Source: Strigamia acuminata
Lineage: Eukaryota > Arthropoda > Chilopoda > Geophilomorpha > Linotaeniidae
DNA: 64,000 nt
Direction: 5' to 3'
NCBI GenBank assembly: GCA_949358305.1
Contig: OX442320.1
Coordinates: 6,588,259 to 6,652,258, forward strand
Part shown: piece after piece, positions 39,932 through 56,244 of the stretch
How the letters are laid out: the number at the start of each line of letters is the position of its first letter
Position numbering within the stretch: the first letter of the stretch is position 1
Position numbers and translations under genes: made by a program
Notes under the pieces: model-generated
The model's database searches: none
Seen by the model: only the letters and a program-made list of their open reading frames with translations
What the model was told of the DNA's origin: nothing

Positions 39932-42381
39932 ATGGGTGTATTTGATAATGTGAAATCATTGTACGACGCTGGACTCCATTCCAACGTGATCAGTTTGGTA
40001 AGAAAGAATTCTATTTACATTGAATACGACGAATCAAATCGACTCTTAATTCGTGTTTTTTCACTTCCAGGTACCTTTACTTCTTTCTGTAACTGAACAT
40101 AATCAGAATGAATTGCTCATCTTACCGCACAAATTTCAAATCCTGGTGTATTACGCCGAATCCTTGTACCACATGCAGGACCACAAGAAAGCCGAGGTAA
40201 ACAAAATAAAAATAATAATAATAATAAACAAACAAACTAATATTTCCAATCTCCACAGACTATATACAAACGAGCTCTACAATTAAAGAAGAGTATCATG
40301 AAAAACAAAGGAAAACCAGCGAGTGGATATTCCCAGCTGCAAGAAATGACGTCCGAAATCGACATCAAATATCAAATCGCGATGTGCAACTGCCAAATGA
40401 AGCAGTACTCCTTAGCAATTACTGCGGTAATTAACGGGGAAATAATCCCGGAATTTGTAATACATTTTTGTGTGTAATAGCTGGAGAGCATTCCTGGCAA
40501 ACAGCGAACGGCGCGCGTGAATATGGCGTTAGCAAAAGCGTGTCAACAAGCGGGAATGGAGCGGTCGGCCATTACGGGATACAAAGAAGTGCTCAAGTGA
40601 GAAATAAATATTAATAAAAATAATTTAGGGTTTTAAATTGGATGTTTTTTATTTTTTTTTTTATAGGGAATGTCCACTCGCTCTCGAAGCTGCTCAAGGT
40701 TTGTTGTCGTTGGGAGTTAAAGGAGCCGAAGTGGCGTCTCTAATGCTCTCTGCGACCAGCACGATTCCTAATTCCGAATGGTATTTCAAAGAAATGGTCG
40801 TTTAAAATATCGTGTTGTTGATTTTGTGTATTTTTTAAGGCTTACAACGTGGGTGAAAGCACATTCGCACATGCATTCTCGCGAATTCAGTCAAGCCGCG
40901 ACTCTCTTTCGACAATTGGATAATCGATCGTCGCTGCACGATAATATCGACGTGTTGGTTTGTTTGGGGGAAGCGTGCCACTACAACGGCGAGCACAGAA
41001 ACGCAATGGCCGTTTTGCAACGAGTAAATTAATTTTAAATTCGATCGAACGATTTGTTAAAGTGTTTTTCCGTTTAGGCTCATGCTCTGGATCCTTCCGA
41101 CTACCGAGGAATGGATATTTTGGCTTCCATTTTAGCCAAGGAGAAGAAAATAAAAGAGTTGGAAAAGTAAATGGAATTTAATGTCGTGTTTTTAAATGTT
41201 TTTAATACTTTTTTTTTTTAGTTTGGCTCCGTCGCTGCTGTGGATGTGGGAGCAGCATCCGGAACCGTGGGTCGTTTTTGCTCATTTGTCGTTCGCAACT
41301 AAAAGAAATAACAGAGCCATATACTTCGCGCAGAAAGTAAAATTTCAATTTTTAATTTCCCTCCATTTTTCGCTTTTAAAAATTCGATTTTGTAGGCATG
41401 CACACTCAATCAACGCTGCATCGAAGCGCTTCTAGTCAAAGGCAACATCTTATTGGAACTTAAAAAGGTTCAAGAAGCTACTCTACATTTTCGTGAAGTT
41501 TTGAGGCTCGCTCCGTACCGTTTCGAAGGACACAAAGGTGCATTTCGTTTAGAAATGTGTGTGAAAAAAATGCTTACGTTGTTTTTTTTTAGGTTTGGTG
41601 GATTGCTACACCGCTCTTCACCGTACTAGGGATTCCATTTCATACGCCAGTAGCGCATGCAAACAATTGGGTCAAAGTTCACGCGCTCTCGTGGTAAATA
41701 AAGAAAAGAAAGCTGAAGAAATAAGAGAGAGCAATCTAACCGCGAAATAATTGTAGTTGTATGCGTCGGTGCTCGCCAAAGATCCAATTTCCGTGGATAA
41801 AGCCAAAACAGTGCTGGAGAAAGCGCTGAAACTGGAACCAATTTACCTCGACGCTGTTTACCAACTCGCCGAGATCTACGAAAGAGAAAAACAATTCGAT
41901 AAGGGCATTGAACTGTCAGTCGATCTTACCTGGGTTCGCATTGAGTTTGATTTGATTTCTATTTCGCAGACTCCGCAAGCAAGTGGCTCTTCAAAGCACT
42001 TGTCGTTTGCATCAAATGCTCGGAGATTTCCTAGTGCGAACCAACGAGCCTGAAAAAGCTCTTGATCACTACAGCGCTGCGCTCAAGTAAACCGCCATTT
42101 TGAAAGAAAAAAATTTATTTTTTATTTTTTTTTTAAAAATTTTGTAGTTTGGATCCAAATAACAGCCGGGCTCTGGAAGGGCTTCAGCGAGTTGAACAAC
42201 ACTCTGATCCACTGGATAATGCGTACGATATCGAAGTTGAGGACATGGCGGATTCGGATAACGAAGTATTTTAAATTATTTCTTTTAATTATGTTTTTTT
42301 AATTATTTGTTATTATTTTTCAAGGCTGATTTGGAGGAAAGTGAGGTCGAAGCAGTGTGGTCTGATGTTGATTTCCCTTAG
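39932..42381 (+). CDS. ANAPC7: Anaphase-promoting complex subunit 7 (TPR protein)
   Basis: This gene encodes a TPR scaffold subunit of the APC/C ubiquitin ligase, which marks securin and cyclin B for destruction. The first exon encodes MGVFDNVKSLYDAGLHSNVISL. Later exons give VTEHNQNELLILPHKFQILVYYAESL split across readable joins, KYQIAMCNCQMKQY, QGLLSLGVKGAEVASLML, WLTTWVKAHSHMHSREFSQA, LWMWEQHPEPWVVFAHLS, FREVLRLAPYRFEGHKGLVD, KLEPIYLDAVYQLAEIY and LDPNNSRALEGL. TPR helix pairs repeat through the protein. The C-terminus is acidic (EADLEESEVEAVWSDVDFP). About 12 exons with introns of 50-100 bp; borders between exons are approximate. AATAAA lies about 25 bp after the stop. Confidence 0.95.
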
Positions 42382-44215
42382 GTTTCGTAATGTTTTATGG
42401 AATTAATAAAAAGTCGCATGTTTAAACCTTACGAATTGTAGGATGCTTTATTGTGAAAAAAATATCCACAGATATAATCAGAGTAGAAAACAAAAGCAAT
42501 AAATAACTTCTATATACAACACAACATTGAAATGAAAAAAGGGAGGGGATTTGGGGCTTGACTCGGGCGAGTATTTTTCTTTTTTTAGGAAAACAAATTG
42601 TTTGGATGGAGGAGATCGAAAAGGATGATATAATATTAAATTTTAAAAAAAAATCTATACAACAAAAGGATAAATTGGTCAAATTATGTGATAATTTTTA
42701 AATAAAAAAATAATAATAATAATAATAAAAGAAGACAAATACACATCACATTATTATAGGCATTATTTTGCTCATCGAAGTATTTTGAACTAAAACTCAC
42801 GTATGATTAGAGTGAGTGAATAGTGAAAACACGAATTTCAATTAACTATCCAAATTACGTTTGTCACATCAAAAAGACGGGGGTAATTTAATAAAAAATA
42901 AAACAAAAGTCCACGATAGAAAAAACTATTTACAATGTTGGATGGACGCAAATCACAAAACAGATTGAGCGACTGCTTATAGTAGATAAATTTAAAATAA
43001 AAAAGATAAAATTTAAAATTATCTCACATTTTTCTGCCAATTTAATCAAAGTGAAATAATTCACAGCCAAAACAAATCCAATTTTCACGTGATTCAAATT
43101 CTTACTTTGAATTAAACAGTCGCTGAAATTAAATTTTAAATTCTTTTTTAAAATTCCCGAATTTAAAAAACTAGCACAGACAACAAACAGTGGTGACCAC
43201 AATTTACAACACTTTGTAGAAATGTGACCTATGTACCAACACTTTTGGCCCACCCTGGCAAACTTGATAATGGAGAAGAATGGGAAGAAAAAAGGCAAGG
43301 CAACATAAGCATAAACAACATGGCGTCCAACCCAGATTTTTAGCTTATACCAAATAAATAAATAATCATTAAAAATAAAAAAAAAATTATAATAACAATA
43401 ATCTAGTTTAAAATCGTTTCAACTCTAAATAACAGTCTCGTTTTATCTAACTTCCATAATAGAAAAAAACAATATAAAAAAAAAAATTAAAAAAGAAAAC
43501 ATTCGAAGCCACTTTCTTCAATAGATAAAAACAAAAACAAAAACCTAAAGATAAATCAGTTGGAAGAAAGTTATCACATTATATTAAGTTGTGTTTTATG
43601 TACAACTCAGAAATCCCGGCTCACAGCTCTTGCAATTACAACGAGACTGGGTAAAATGGTGGGATGGGGCCACGTGATATGCAATCAGCCGAAAGTCCAG
43701 CTTCTACGGGGCTTCAGAAACCCCGGGTTCCCCGCACGAATGACAAGATGAAAAAGGCAGCTGTGAAAGCACGAGGAGAAGTCGAAAACGAAGGAGCCAG
43801 GCAAAATAAATTTTGTGTGTTTCAGTTTTCCAAGCACTTTGATCCTCGCCGGAGTCCAAAGTATCAACTTTTTTCTTCCTTTCTTTTCAATTTTAATTTT
43901 TCAATTTTTTTTTCTCTTTTCTTTCTTTTTTTTTTAAAAAAAAAACGAAAAAAAAACGAAAAAAGAAAAAAAAAAAAACTTTTGTTTTTCAAGGCAGTGG
44001 CAAACCACAGAAGCAACGCCAACTCACAAGACAACAAACCAGAAATTTGTGAAATGACAATCGCTCTTTGACCGTCCACTGCTGCTTCCTTTCGAGTCGT
44101 TTCGTTCGATTTCAGACGGCAGAGGGCAGTTGCACACTGCATGTGGGCGGCATCAAGAAACAAAACACGCCAACGACCGATTGCCCAGCCCACGATTGCA
44201 GTGGCGCCCGTCCTT
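42382..44215. other. Intergenic/3' UTR region, ANAPC7 to Yippee-like
   Basis: Two convergent 3' ends meet here. The sequence is AT-rich with A/T runs (43900-43980) and a (TAA)n tract at 42705-42730. It probably includes the long 3' UTR of the Yippee-like gene. No gene was recognised. Confidence 0.45.
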
Positions 44216-45877
44216 TCAGTCCCAGCCGTTCTCCTTGATCATGTGCGCCAGTTCGATTATGTATTTGCCCTCTTTGTACTTCTGACTCGACTCGAACGCG
44301 TGTTCCTACACAAAACCACGAAAAAACACACGAATAAACAACAAATCACATTTTTTCCAACATTCATAAAACATTTACGACCAAGACGATCGTGCGTCAT
44401 GTGCCAGCAATCTTTTATGAGTAAAAAAATTTCCAAGAAAATAAAATATTCACGCACATATTTCCAGCCCAAAGTGGTCTTGCAACACTCGCAATAAATG
44501 TCAGCTACGGCATGAAGACCAGTCAGTAGAACGCGTTCTTCGGCCGGACCACAACCAACGTTCACTCTAAATAAATAAAAAAAATAAAAAAAAAAAAAAA
44601 ATTAAAATTAAAAAAATTAAAAAAAATATTTAAATTTTCTTTTTAACCACTTCATTCCCGCGCAACCCAATCACCATTTGGTTAAACTTTAACGAGCTAA
44701 TTTCCCAAAAAATCAAAGTCAAAGTGGCGCCCTCCATCCCGCTCGCTGCAATCATTCACCCCTTTTACGTTCTCCTTCTAACGGACCCCGCCTCCACTCG
44801 TCTTGCTGGCCGCCCGCCAATTATTACAAATAAAAAAATTCATAATTCCGCAATAATAAATTGGCGAAACAAGCCAAAAACAGGTCCCGATCTCCCGAAA
44901 CAATCCCCAATGACCGCCTTTGATTACTTATCGATCCTCCAGAGGTCAACTACCCCTCCAACGATCGCCGAATACCGTGTCACGAGGGACGCGACCTTCA
45001 ACTTACGTATAGGGGAAACAATGGCTGGCAAGCAGCCAATCAACGTCCAAAAAGACGGGGTTAGAAAGTGAGAGGGAACGTCTCGGTATCACCAAAACGT
45101 CTCTCCTTTACTTACACCGAATTGAAGAGATAAGCGCGTCCTTGACTTCCTTGGAACGACTAGAAAAATAAACAAAAATAAATTTTTTAAATATCGTCAA
45201 AAACACCTGACAGAAGCGTCTTAAAGAGTGGTTTTTGGCAAATTTCAACGCGTTCAAAAATAGAATTTTATTCCTGTGCGCAACTAAGCCAAAAACGAGC
45301 GGCGAGAATAAACACATAAATCTTACGAACTAGAGGATGTTAGATACAGGAAGGATCTATGTATTACGAATGGCGTGATTCGGTTCAATGATGTTTATAC
45401 AATGCAACAAATAACAAAAAATATATTTTTTTTAATTAACTCAAATATTATTGTGTTCCTTCTGAGAAGCAAAAAAAAATCAAAATTCAATTCCCTCTCA
45501 GTCAAAGAAAGGATAATAACGAAATCATTTAATATTTTTATTGAGTGACTAATAGTGCACTTTGGCTCCATTCTCCTTACAGAGCCAACGAACTCGAGTT
45601 GCGAAACTATACAAAGAAATTCGTAAAAAAAAGTTATTCATAAAACGACAAAGATCATATTTACCCCTGAAAACGATCAAAACAAATTTTTTTTTTCTAC
45701 TAAACTTTTGAAATTTGGCTTTTTGGGGGTCACGAACATACTTTTTACTAAAGTTAATTTGGCATCGTCAATCACCTTGGAAATGAGTTCGTCGTGGTTC
45801 GCCAGATGAGCTCTGCAGTGGATGCAACTGTACTTGCGATGGCAGTTTGGCAGGTAGGCTTGAAACGTCTTCACCAT
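44216..45877 (-). CDS. YPEL: Yippee-like zinc-binding protein (YPEL1-4 type)
   Basis: This gene encodes a small, extremely conserved zinc-binding protein of nucleus and centrosome/spindle; its molecular role is unclear. Four exons join in frame: 45877-45776, 45159-45116, 44566-44458 and 44305-44216, giving 114 residues. The sequence follows human YPEL1/2/4 closely: [100 protein letters not shown]. The paired C-x2-C motifs (Cys18/Cys21 and CECC) are intact. The start is the first Met before KTFQ; vertebrates have a few more residues (MVKMTKSK). A TTTCAG acceptor near 46016 shows that a 5' UTR exon lies upstream, plausibly ending at the CAG/GTGAAT donor near 47982. Confidence 0.96.
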
Positions 45878-48800
45878 CTTGCCGGCGACGGGCGCCGACG
45901 CCCTCCGCCCCCTCCCGCGCAATAGAGGCGACGGCACGGTGACGGTCAAGTGGCACTGACCAATGATTGGTAATAGCTCAAGGGCTGTCGACTAAACAAC
46001 CCTCAAACACGACACTGAAAGCAAACAAATAAATTAGAAAATTTTTCAACAAAAAAAAACAAGTAAAAACTACAAAATTCACGCAAAAATTGCAAAATTC
46101 ATGCAAAATTTGCAAAATTTCATGCAAAATTTGCAAAATTTCATGCAAAAATTGCAAAATTCATGCAAAAATTGCAGAATCCCTGCAAAAAACATTTTCC
46201 ATAAAAAATTGTATAATTCGTGTAAAAATTAATTTTTTTAAAGCAAAAATTACATAATTCATGTAAAAAATTTAAGACTCGAATTGTTTAGGTAAACCTT
46301 GAAACCTTTAAGGTAAAAATTAAGGTAAAAATTGAATTTATTCATCAAAAATTAATTTCCTTCACATTTTTTGTTTTTTTAAAAAAAAAAATTTGGCCAT
46401 CGACATTTTCCCATCCACTTTTGATGCCAATCCCAGTCCCCCAAAAGGTTCCTTGACCCAACTTGTCACTCACAAGTCAGTTGTGCATTTGCAACAAGTA
46501 AAACGCGAGATATAAACCAAGGACAGTTTTTATACCAAGTAAAATTACATGAACACAAACAAGGCCACTAAATCCCAAACAAGGAAGTAAATCGCATCGT
46601 CCTTCGAACATTCAAACACACTTCTTTCAAATATTTCTAAAAATTAAAAAAAAAACATAAACTCTAAATATATATTTAAAACAAAAAAAAAAAACAAAAA
46701 AAAACACCCCACTCGTCCTTGTCACGGAATCCCATATATAGTTCGCATTCGCAACAATAATTACAACTAAAAGTTCGACGGATCCATTAAATTACTAGTT
46801 AATTACGAGCCAAATTCGTTCACCCTTCCACTTAATTGGACTCATTTATTTTTTACATCCTAAACATAATTGTGCTTTCTGCTTACAAAGTGTTACTCAT
46901 AAAGAATACACCAATCGCATCCGCCTACACTTTTCACGCTTTCTCGGCCGTTGACTCCTCATCTCCTAGACAACGGCGCCATTTTAAGTGTTTATTTAAG
47001 TGTTCGGAGAGTAAACGTTAGCAAATACAAATTTAAAAAAATAAATTATACGGAAAAAATATTTGTTTTGGTTCGCGTGCACCCGAATCAAAAGATCGAA
47101 ACCTGCTCATTAGAAGCAGATCGAAGAGTGGATAACAAATTTAACCAAATCGATCGCTTTATTACGAGTGCGCATGCGCAGACTGTAAAATGAACGGCCT
47201 TGACCGTGAGTATTTTGCAGGTGGCTGGAAAAGTGGAGTGCAATGGCCAATACAAACCATTGATTGGTCCGAATCCATTTTTACAATTGACAACATCAAA
47301 AAAATTTAATTTTTTTTAATTTTTGGTTATAAAAAAAAAAGTCGTTAAATTTTTTTTATATTAAAAAAAAATTAACCAGCAGATAAATACCGAGAATTAC
47401 GATGTTTTTGCGCTTTTTTTTTATCTATCAACCGTCTCGACCTCGCCACAATCCAGTTAAGTCCTTCAACCTACTGATCAATATCGCAATCAGCTGATCA
47501 CAACAACAAAGATGGCGGCTGTTGATTTCTTCATCGCGCAACTTTCAGACGCAATTTCTCCCCGATCGCTTCGCATTTCAATCTGCAAACGGGCGATAAA
47601 CCCAACGTAAACTATTTACCTTTCTCCTCGTCGTCAAAACAGCAAAAATCGCATCGTCAAACACCCGTTTCCTGTGCTTAGAACGTAGTTCGACTCGACG
47701 AGTGTAACAGTCGAACGTAAACAAAGCAAAGCAAACCCAGACTCACACATGCGCAGTTCCGAGAAAAAGGAAACGTGGCTGACCCCTAACGCGATCACAT
47801 TTCGGCTGCAGAACAAAAGATTTTCGTCATGCGAAATCACTAACTCAAACTATCATTTTACACATCCCCCACTTCGTATTCAAATTCGGCTCCATCAAAC
47901 ACAAAGAACAATGCAAACAAACACTTAAAATACATTTAAATAGAAAATATAAAACGTACAATAGTAATAAATTCAATTCACCTGTTCCGATCGAACCAAA
48001 TGCGTGTTCAAGCGAAGATCCGCCAGCTGCTTCTCGTTTCCTTTGTAAGAAAATAGAAAAAGAAAATTCTTCCATATATTTGCAACCGCAACTTTAGAAA
48101 AAAAAGAAGAAAAAAGGCAAAAATATGACTCGTTGTTGATGATTATAAAAATCGAAGTGAATAGAGGAACAGAACGTTGTTTTGCTCTTCTCTACACCTC
48201 CAGAAAACAGCAGTATATAAAACACGTTGGGAGAAAGGGCGGGCGGCTATTGGCCTTCACGACTGGCATTGGGCCAATTATGTGGCAGCGCCAAACAACG
48301 GCAAACTGCCGCACTAAATACAAAAACAAAACACCACGAGGAACCGATGAAATATATATATTCGTTGCGTGGCGTGTTGTTGGAACAGATCGCGTAGAAA
48401 TTGAACAATAAAAGGAATGTTTTTTTTCAAATACTTTAATAAAAAAAAAATGAAAAATTTAGGCCTAAACGTTAAAGTTACGCGTCAGTTCCTTTTAAGG
48501 ATGTGCTAACTAATGTTTATTTCTTATGTATTTTCTTACCTGTTGAGGAGCGGAATAAATCGTGCACATAATCTGCCTGGTTCCTCGACTATAAAATATA
48601 AAAATTAAAATAAAATAAGCTGGTTTTAAATAAAATAAAAAATAAAAAAAACATCAAGTTTACTTCAATGTCACACTATTTTTTTTTTTAAATTTCCTAT
48701 TTCCCGTTGAAATTAAGCAAAAAAAGAGCAAGAAAAGCGCAATTATTTCGTGAAATGTATTTAACAATATTGGAAAAATGATTTAAAATGATTTAAAATG

Positions 48801-50524
48801 CATTTGAATTGATTTTTCCATCCTATTTTTATTTTTCTTCCTAATGGCCGCTCATTCCGAGCTTCCTAGAAGGAAATCGTGATGATTAATTGATTAAAGA
48901 ACACACAATTTCCAACGAAGATGTTAGTTTTAAATTTAAGGGAGACTAGGTGAGTCATTTCTTCCCAAAAAAACACAAACAAAGACAAAGGATATGGCGC
49001 GAATGAGTCGAAATTGAGTCATCGCTCGCGACTAAACGACAAAGAAAAGGAAATTTAATTTTCGGGTTAAAAAAAGAAAAGGAAAGAAAAACATCGAGAA
49101 TTAGTCGTAGAAAAAAAACTCGTTATCGGAAAAACATTGACGTTATCATTAATTTCTACACTTTGACCCGTGGAATAAAAAAGCAAGGATTAACCAAGGA
49201 CGCGCGCCGTATCAATGCGTGCAGTCAAAACAGTCGAAATCTGTCGCAATTCACCGAGAAAACAAAACAAGCGAGAGATATTTACGATTTACGCCGCTCC
49301 GGCTAAATGCCATGACATAACGTAGAAAAATATTCACCAGGCTCAAATTACCGCACGCAACAACATTCAACATCAATTTTGGGGATATTGCGTCTTAGGG
49401 CAAACTAGGTGCATCGAAATCAACGGTTAAAACAGCATTTTTTACCGTGTCAATCGAGTTCGAGTAGCGAGCGGAATAAAAATTACCTCGTTGACTGCAA
49501 TGCGCCCTCACGAAGATTTTTAGGCCTAAGCGAATCAAAACAGGAAACCAGCTGTTGGCTCCTTCCAAAGTCTCTCAATCCGTTGCGTCTTTTACCACTA
49601 TCGGTGCCACGACGTCACGACGCACTATCCGGGTGGTTTGAAATTAATGTTTTTACTTTAGTTTGGCTCTGGCATTAACCATCGGGTCGGAAAATGGGTT
49701 AAAATGAGTCAAAAGTCAGGTTGTCATAGCAGAATTGTATTCTCTGCGTTGCAGGACGTTAGAGGTTTAGTCACCAGCTGGCAGCACCGAACGATTTACA
49801 GCTTGTCTTTAATCATTCGGGTAATGTTTTGTTCGTGGAAGAACACAACCGTTTGTGAATAATTTAGTGGAAAACAAATTAGAATGATTCGCGTAATTTG
49901 TTTCTGAATTTCTGAAAAATAAAATGAGATTTTTTTTTTTATATTTTTTTTTTTATTTTTGCTTTTTGTTTTGTTGTTGCTGTTGTTATTCACGTGATAA
50001 TAAAAACTAAAAACCGGTTCAAAATGGCTGGAGAAACAGTTAGCACCTAATTTATTTAATAATTCATGAAAACTTGTTTATAAATACCGTGCAAACAGAT
50101 TTAACTTTGACTTTGTGGCTTCGGAATTGTGTTTTATTTTGAGATGATCTTCAATCTACTGATTATTTGATCCAGTTCCAAAGTCCCACCACGATAACAA
50201 CATAAGAAAAACATTAGAAAAACACAACAAAAACATAAATTGGTCAATTATAATTATTTTTTTTTTAAACATCAAGTAAAAAAAAAAAAGGTTGTTATAA
50301 ATGAGTGCAATTTAGAAATATATTGTACGAAAACAACATTATCTAATCATCCGTTGTGCACACAAACTAATCACTCGTTATCTGAAGGCCCTGCTTTATC
50401 ATTTAAGTGTTTGGTAAATAAAAGTCAAATTCAAATTCCCCGCGCTGCAGAAGTGCGACACCGCATGCGATCAATGTCCATCACGTGTCCGACTTTCCCA
50501 TCCAATCACAAATTTCTATACAAA
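45878..50524. other. Long non-coding stretch between Yippee-like and ERK starts
   Basis: This stretch contains the divergent regulatory regions of the two genes. A probable minus-strand 5' UTR exon of the Yippee-like gene lies about 48060-47982. A short tandem repeat with core TGCAAAATTCATGCAAAA lies at 46075-46190. No conserved ORF was recognised on either strand. A 5' UTR exon of the ERK gene may lie here but could not be placed. Confidence 0.4.
46075..46190 (+). repeat. 18-bp AT-rich tandem repeat
   Basis: About six copies of an AAATTGCAAAATTCATGC-type unit in the Yippee-like 5' intron. Confidence 0.75.
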
Positions 50525-52730
<2,206 letters not shown>

Positions 52731-54001
52731 CGGCCCTTTCCGGTGTGCTACTCCAAATTTCACGGCAAGATTTTAATCGAAGTATTATTGTTGTTATTTT
52801 TCTTTTATTTAGCGGTAATGCTGTTGGCATTCCATTTCGAAACACGTCAGCTTCCATCTTGAGCTTTGATTTCTTTGTTCTGTCAAGAATGGAATTCAAA
52901 ATTGTCAATTTTCATTCTTAATAATAACGTCCTCCATTTAATATTTTTCTCGTAATAATAATTATAAAAAAAATTAAAAATAAACAATAAAAATGTAAAA
53001 AAAAAATAATCAAATAAAAAATTTATTGTGATTGATGGGCGAAATCAAGCTCGAACTTCTGTACTTAACAACGAATTAACGAAGGGAAAGAAAGAAAGAA
53101 AAATGAAAATCGAGTTGATTTGTAATAATGTTTACTGTAAAGTTCAAAATGGTGTGTGTTGATAAACATATTGTATGTATATTTAGAAATATCTTGTATC
53201 CGTCTTTAAAGAAAACAAAAGAAGAAGAAAAAAATTCATATTTAGTCGTTCAATTAACGAAATAACGGGTCCTTCCTTCAAAGCTGTACAGAAATTTATG
53301 CTGTCTAACAGAAGTATTTTTCGTTGTTTGGCAAATTTGTTTGTAAATTCAGACATCGATACATGCAGTGCATGTTACTAACGAATTTGTACGACATTAT
53401 AGTCATATTAAAAGAAACAAATTACTTAAAACGTCCATTACGGACCGGCAAAGGTGGTTTCAGTATTAGATCCTCCTGTGCCAAACTGGTGGCAGTGCCA
53501 TCGAATTTTAAAAAACAAGTTAAACAGCATAATAGAACGTAGCAATACTTTTTAGGTGCACTGAATTTTTGTTCTTTCTTCTTGGCACGCCGCCATTTTT
53601 GCATGTATACTATTATGGTATAACTATCTTAAACGTGTCAATATATTTGTTCACAAATTGCACAATTTTTCTTCCATTTTATCTCAAATTTGCTGTAATC
53701 GGTAACTAGGTATAGATTTCTATTTCTGTTGTTCTCGATCTAACGTCTATTTAATCGACAGTTAATTATTTTTTTTTTTCATGTTGTGTATGACGTGTGT
53801 GAAAAAAAAATACTGTTTCAAATGCAATCATTTGTAATTGTTGTTATTATTTTTTTCTTTTGTAATTAAATATAATTTCCCTTCATCTTAAAAAAACTAT
53901 TAACAAATTATTTATTCTCGTTTTAGTAATAAAAAAACACAAACAAAATATTGCACTTATTTGACCAGAGGAATTAAGAAAGTCTATTATTATTGCTATG
54001 G
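52731..54001. other. Convergent 3' region, ERK to T-box
   Basis: AT-rich sequence holding both 3' UTRs, with AATAAA motifs near 52982. ORFs here (53324-53604) are short and unrecognised. No RNA gene was seen. Confidence 0.45.
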
Positions 54002-55364
54002 TTACCTGGTCATTAAATTGCAAGCGAAGCAATTAAGGGGGTCGTAACAAGACCACGCATTAAAAAATGGAAGAGTGAAGGAATATCGTGACGGTTGCAA
54101 CAGAGTTTCACGTTGCCACGACCACGTGGGTGTCGTAAAAGCCGGGTGACGACAGTTTGTCACGGGAAATTGATACGATTCTGGTTTTTTCCACACTGCC
54201 AATTCCCGGATTCTTTTGTTTTCTCTTTTCTCAAACTCCAAATCGTTGTCATCGTCTGCCACTCGCTTTTTATTATTCCTAAAAATTAGTAAAATTAGTA
54301 AAAAAAAAAATAATATATATAAAAAATAAATCATCAATTAATTACCTCGCTTCGAAACTCTCCTGCGAGTCTCTGAAGCCTTTCGCGTATGGATTGTTAT
54401 TAATCTTGAGCCGCACGATCTAATTAATAATGAAAATAACAATTATCTCCTTTTCCTAGTTAATAACAACCCAATAAATTATGTTTACATTTTTATTCTG
54501 ATAGGCTGTGACGGCCATAAAAGCAGTTTCAGGGAAGGTGAAGGTTAAAGTACAATCTGGCGCATCTACAGGTGTCACGTGGATCCGAGGAAGATATTTA
54601 TGCATCGAATTAAGAATAATCTATTAAAAAAAACAAATAAATAAATAAATAAATAAATTACAATTTTTTTTTCTTTCCCCCTTTATATTTCTATACCTGA
54701 TTCGTGTCTTTCGCCTCCCTTTGATTGGTCAATTTCAAGTTCTGAAACATGACAGAATCCTTCATCAACTCCTTCCCGAACTGCGGCCTCTCGCAGTGCA
54801 CATGCCGCGTGGGCGAGTGAACTTCCGCACCTGCCACCGCCACCCAACTCGCGTTAACAAACTTATACCGCACCGAGTCCAACGGAACCACGTCAATCCA
54901 CACCCAGTACCTCGCGTCTGCATCCAGACCGCGCAACTTCACCTTAAGAGCCGGGAAAAGCCGTCTAAAAAAAAACAAACAAAAAAATCAACCAAAAAAT
55001 CTAAAACACCCACAACCGATTCAACAAACCTTCCTAGTTTAGTAATGACCATCTCCGTGCCGAGTTGCTCGAACTCCCTCCACAAATCCACATTGTCCAA
55101 CCCGGCCGAAATGGCCTCAACGCCCGCGTTCAAGTAACACGAGCCGCATCGACAGTTCGACACGCTTTGCGGTAAACGATGAGTAGCGAGAGACGGGAAC
55201 ATGTCGGCAGCGTGGACGCGAATGAGCATTGGGGGTTTCCAAACCCAAGCAATATGGGTTTGGTCATGGTCAAGAGAAGGCCAGGGGGCATGTAGAGTGG
55301 CGTCTAAGTGTCCTTTCAACTCGCCGCTTCTGTCCACGGTAGGCGACGCGGGGGCGGCCAACAC
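54002..55364 (-). CDS. T-box transcription factor, Tbx6/Dorsocross-like
   Basis: This gene encodes a nuclear sequence-specific DNA-binding protein. Exon 1 ends near 55030 with [19 protein letters not shown]. Following exons start near 54966 ([43 protein letters not shown]), about 54622 ([29 protein letters not shown]) and about 54412 ([15 protein letters not shown]). A basic last exon runs to TAA 54002. The T-box is complete but divergent: the usual WxVAGKA is W.AVAGAE and the PDSP motif is absent. LWREF, GTEM.ITKLGRR and GLD.DARY resemble Tbx6 and Drosophila Dorsocross. The exact start is uncertain: ATG 55229 and 55202 are candidates, and a stop lies upstream near 55383. The protein is short, with little sequence outside the T-box. 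Confidence 0.8.
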
Positions 55365-55399
55365 TCCCCGTCCCTTGTCTCGTCACCCCCCCCTCGACT

Positions 55400-56244
55400 A
55401 GAGGCGCCTTCTCTTATCTCACCCATCAGCAAAGGTGTCAACAGTTGTACGGAAAACAAACGCACAAACCCCCCAATTGTAACCATTACCCAAAGTTCGT
55501 AATACGAATTTACGGAAATTGATTAATTCGATTAATTCATGCGTCGGAGGTGAAAATATGCTAATTTTTGCGCACCTAAGGGTGGGTCTGGTGGTGGGAG
55601 ACCCACCGGTGAGAAGGCGCCAGCCTTATTAGGCGAATGGCCTCGTTTTCACATGTGCAAAAGATAAAGGGGTAATTGACAAAGTCAACCCCCATTTCGC
55701 CAGTTCTGACCAGTTTTGCTTCCAAGTGGACAATGGTCAAGCCAGTCTGGCGCGCGCATCGGCGCCGGTCTCATCCCGAGGGATGCACTCCCCTCTAAGT
55801 ACTCACACCCACACTCGAGACCCCACACATAAAAGAAAAAAGGAAAGAAATGTTTATTAATGATTATAAATAACACCGACAAATACAAAATCCGCTATGA
55901 AACAACCCGGGAGCGATACAATGCGAGTTGTTTCGAATGGTCGTGTGTATGAAACAAACATTTGTGTAATTACAATTATGGGCTCAAATGGGATCCGAAA
56001 TGAACTGCTTTTTTCATTTTTATTCAACATGCAAATATTTATGGAATTCGATAGAGAAAATGAACATGAAGTGATGAAATTTCAATGAGAAAAAAGCGTC
56101 ATCTGACGACGGGTTGTTTTTTTTTGAAGAGAAAATCTTTTCTCAGATATTGGGCAAGTGTGATTACGATGATAAAAGTTCAAAAAGAAACAAAATATTA
56201 TAGAATATTTTTTTTTTGGGTTTAAAATTGCGAAAATTAAGGAC
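55400..56244. other. Intergenic region between T-box and MORC2-like A
   Basis: Contains a GC-rich block at 55720-55800 (GCGCGCGCATCGGCGCC) likely to be the T-box promoter or a 5' exon (a short minus-strand ORF starts ATGAGACCGGCGCCGATGCG). The remainder is AT-rich with no gene recognised. Confidence 0.4.

Noticed and set aside
44724-45071. 115-codon plus-strand ORF inside the Yippee-like intron
   Set aside because: It lies opposite the Yippee gene between its exons, with no homology or bias; probably chance in a GC-richer intron stretch.
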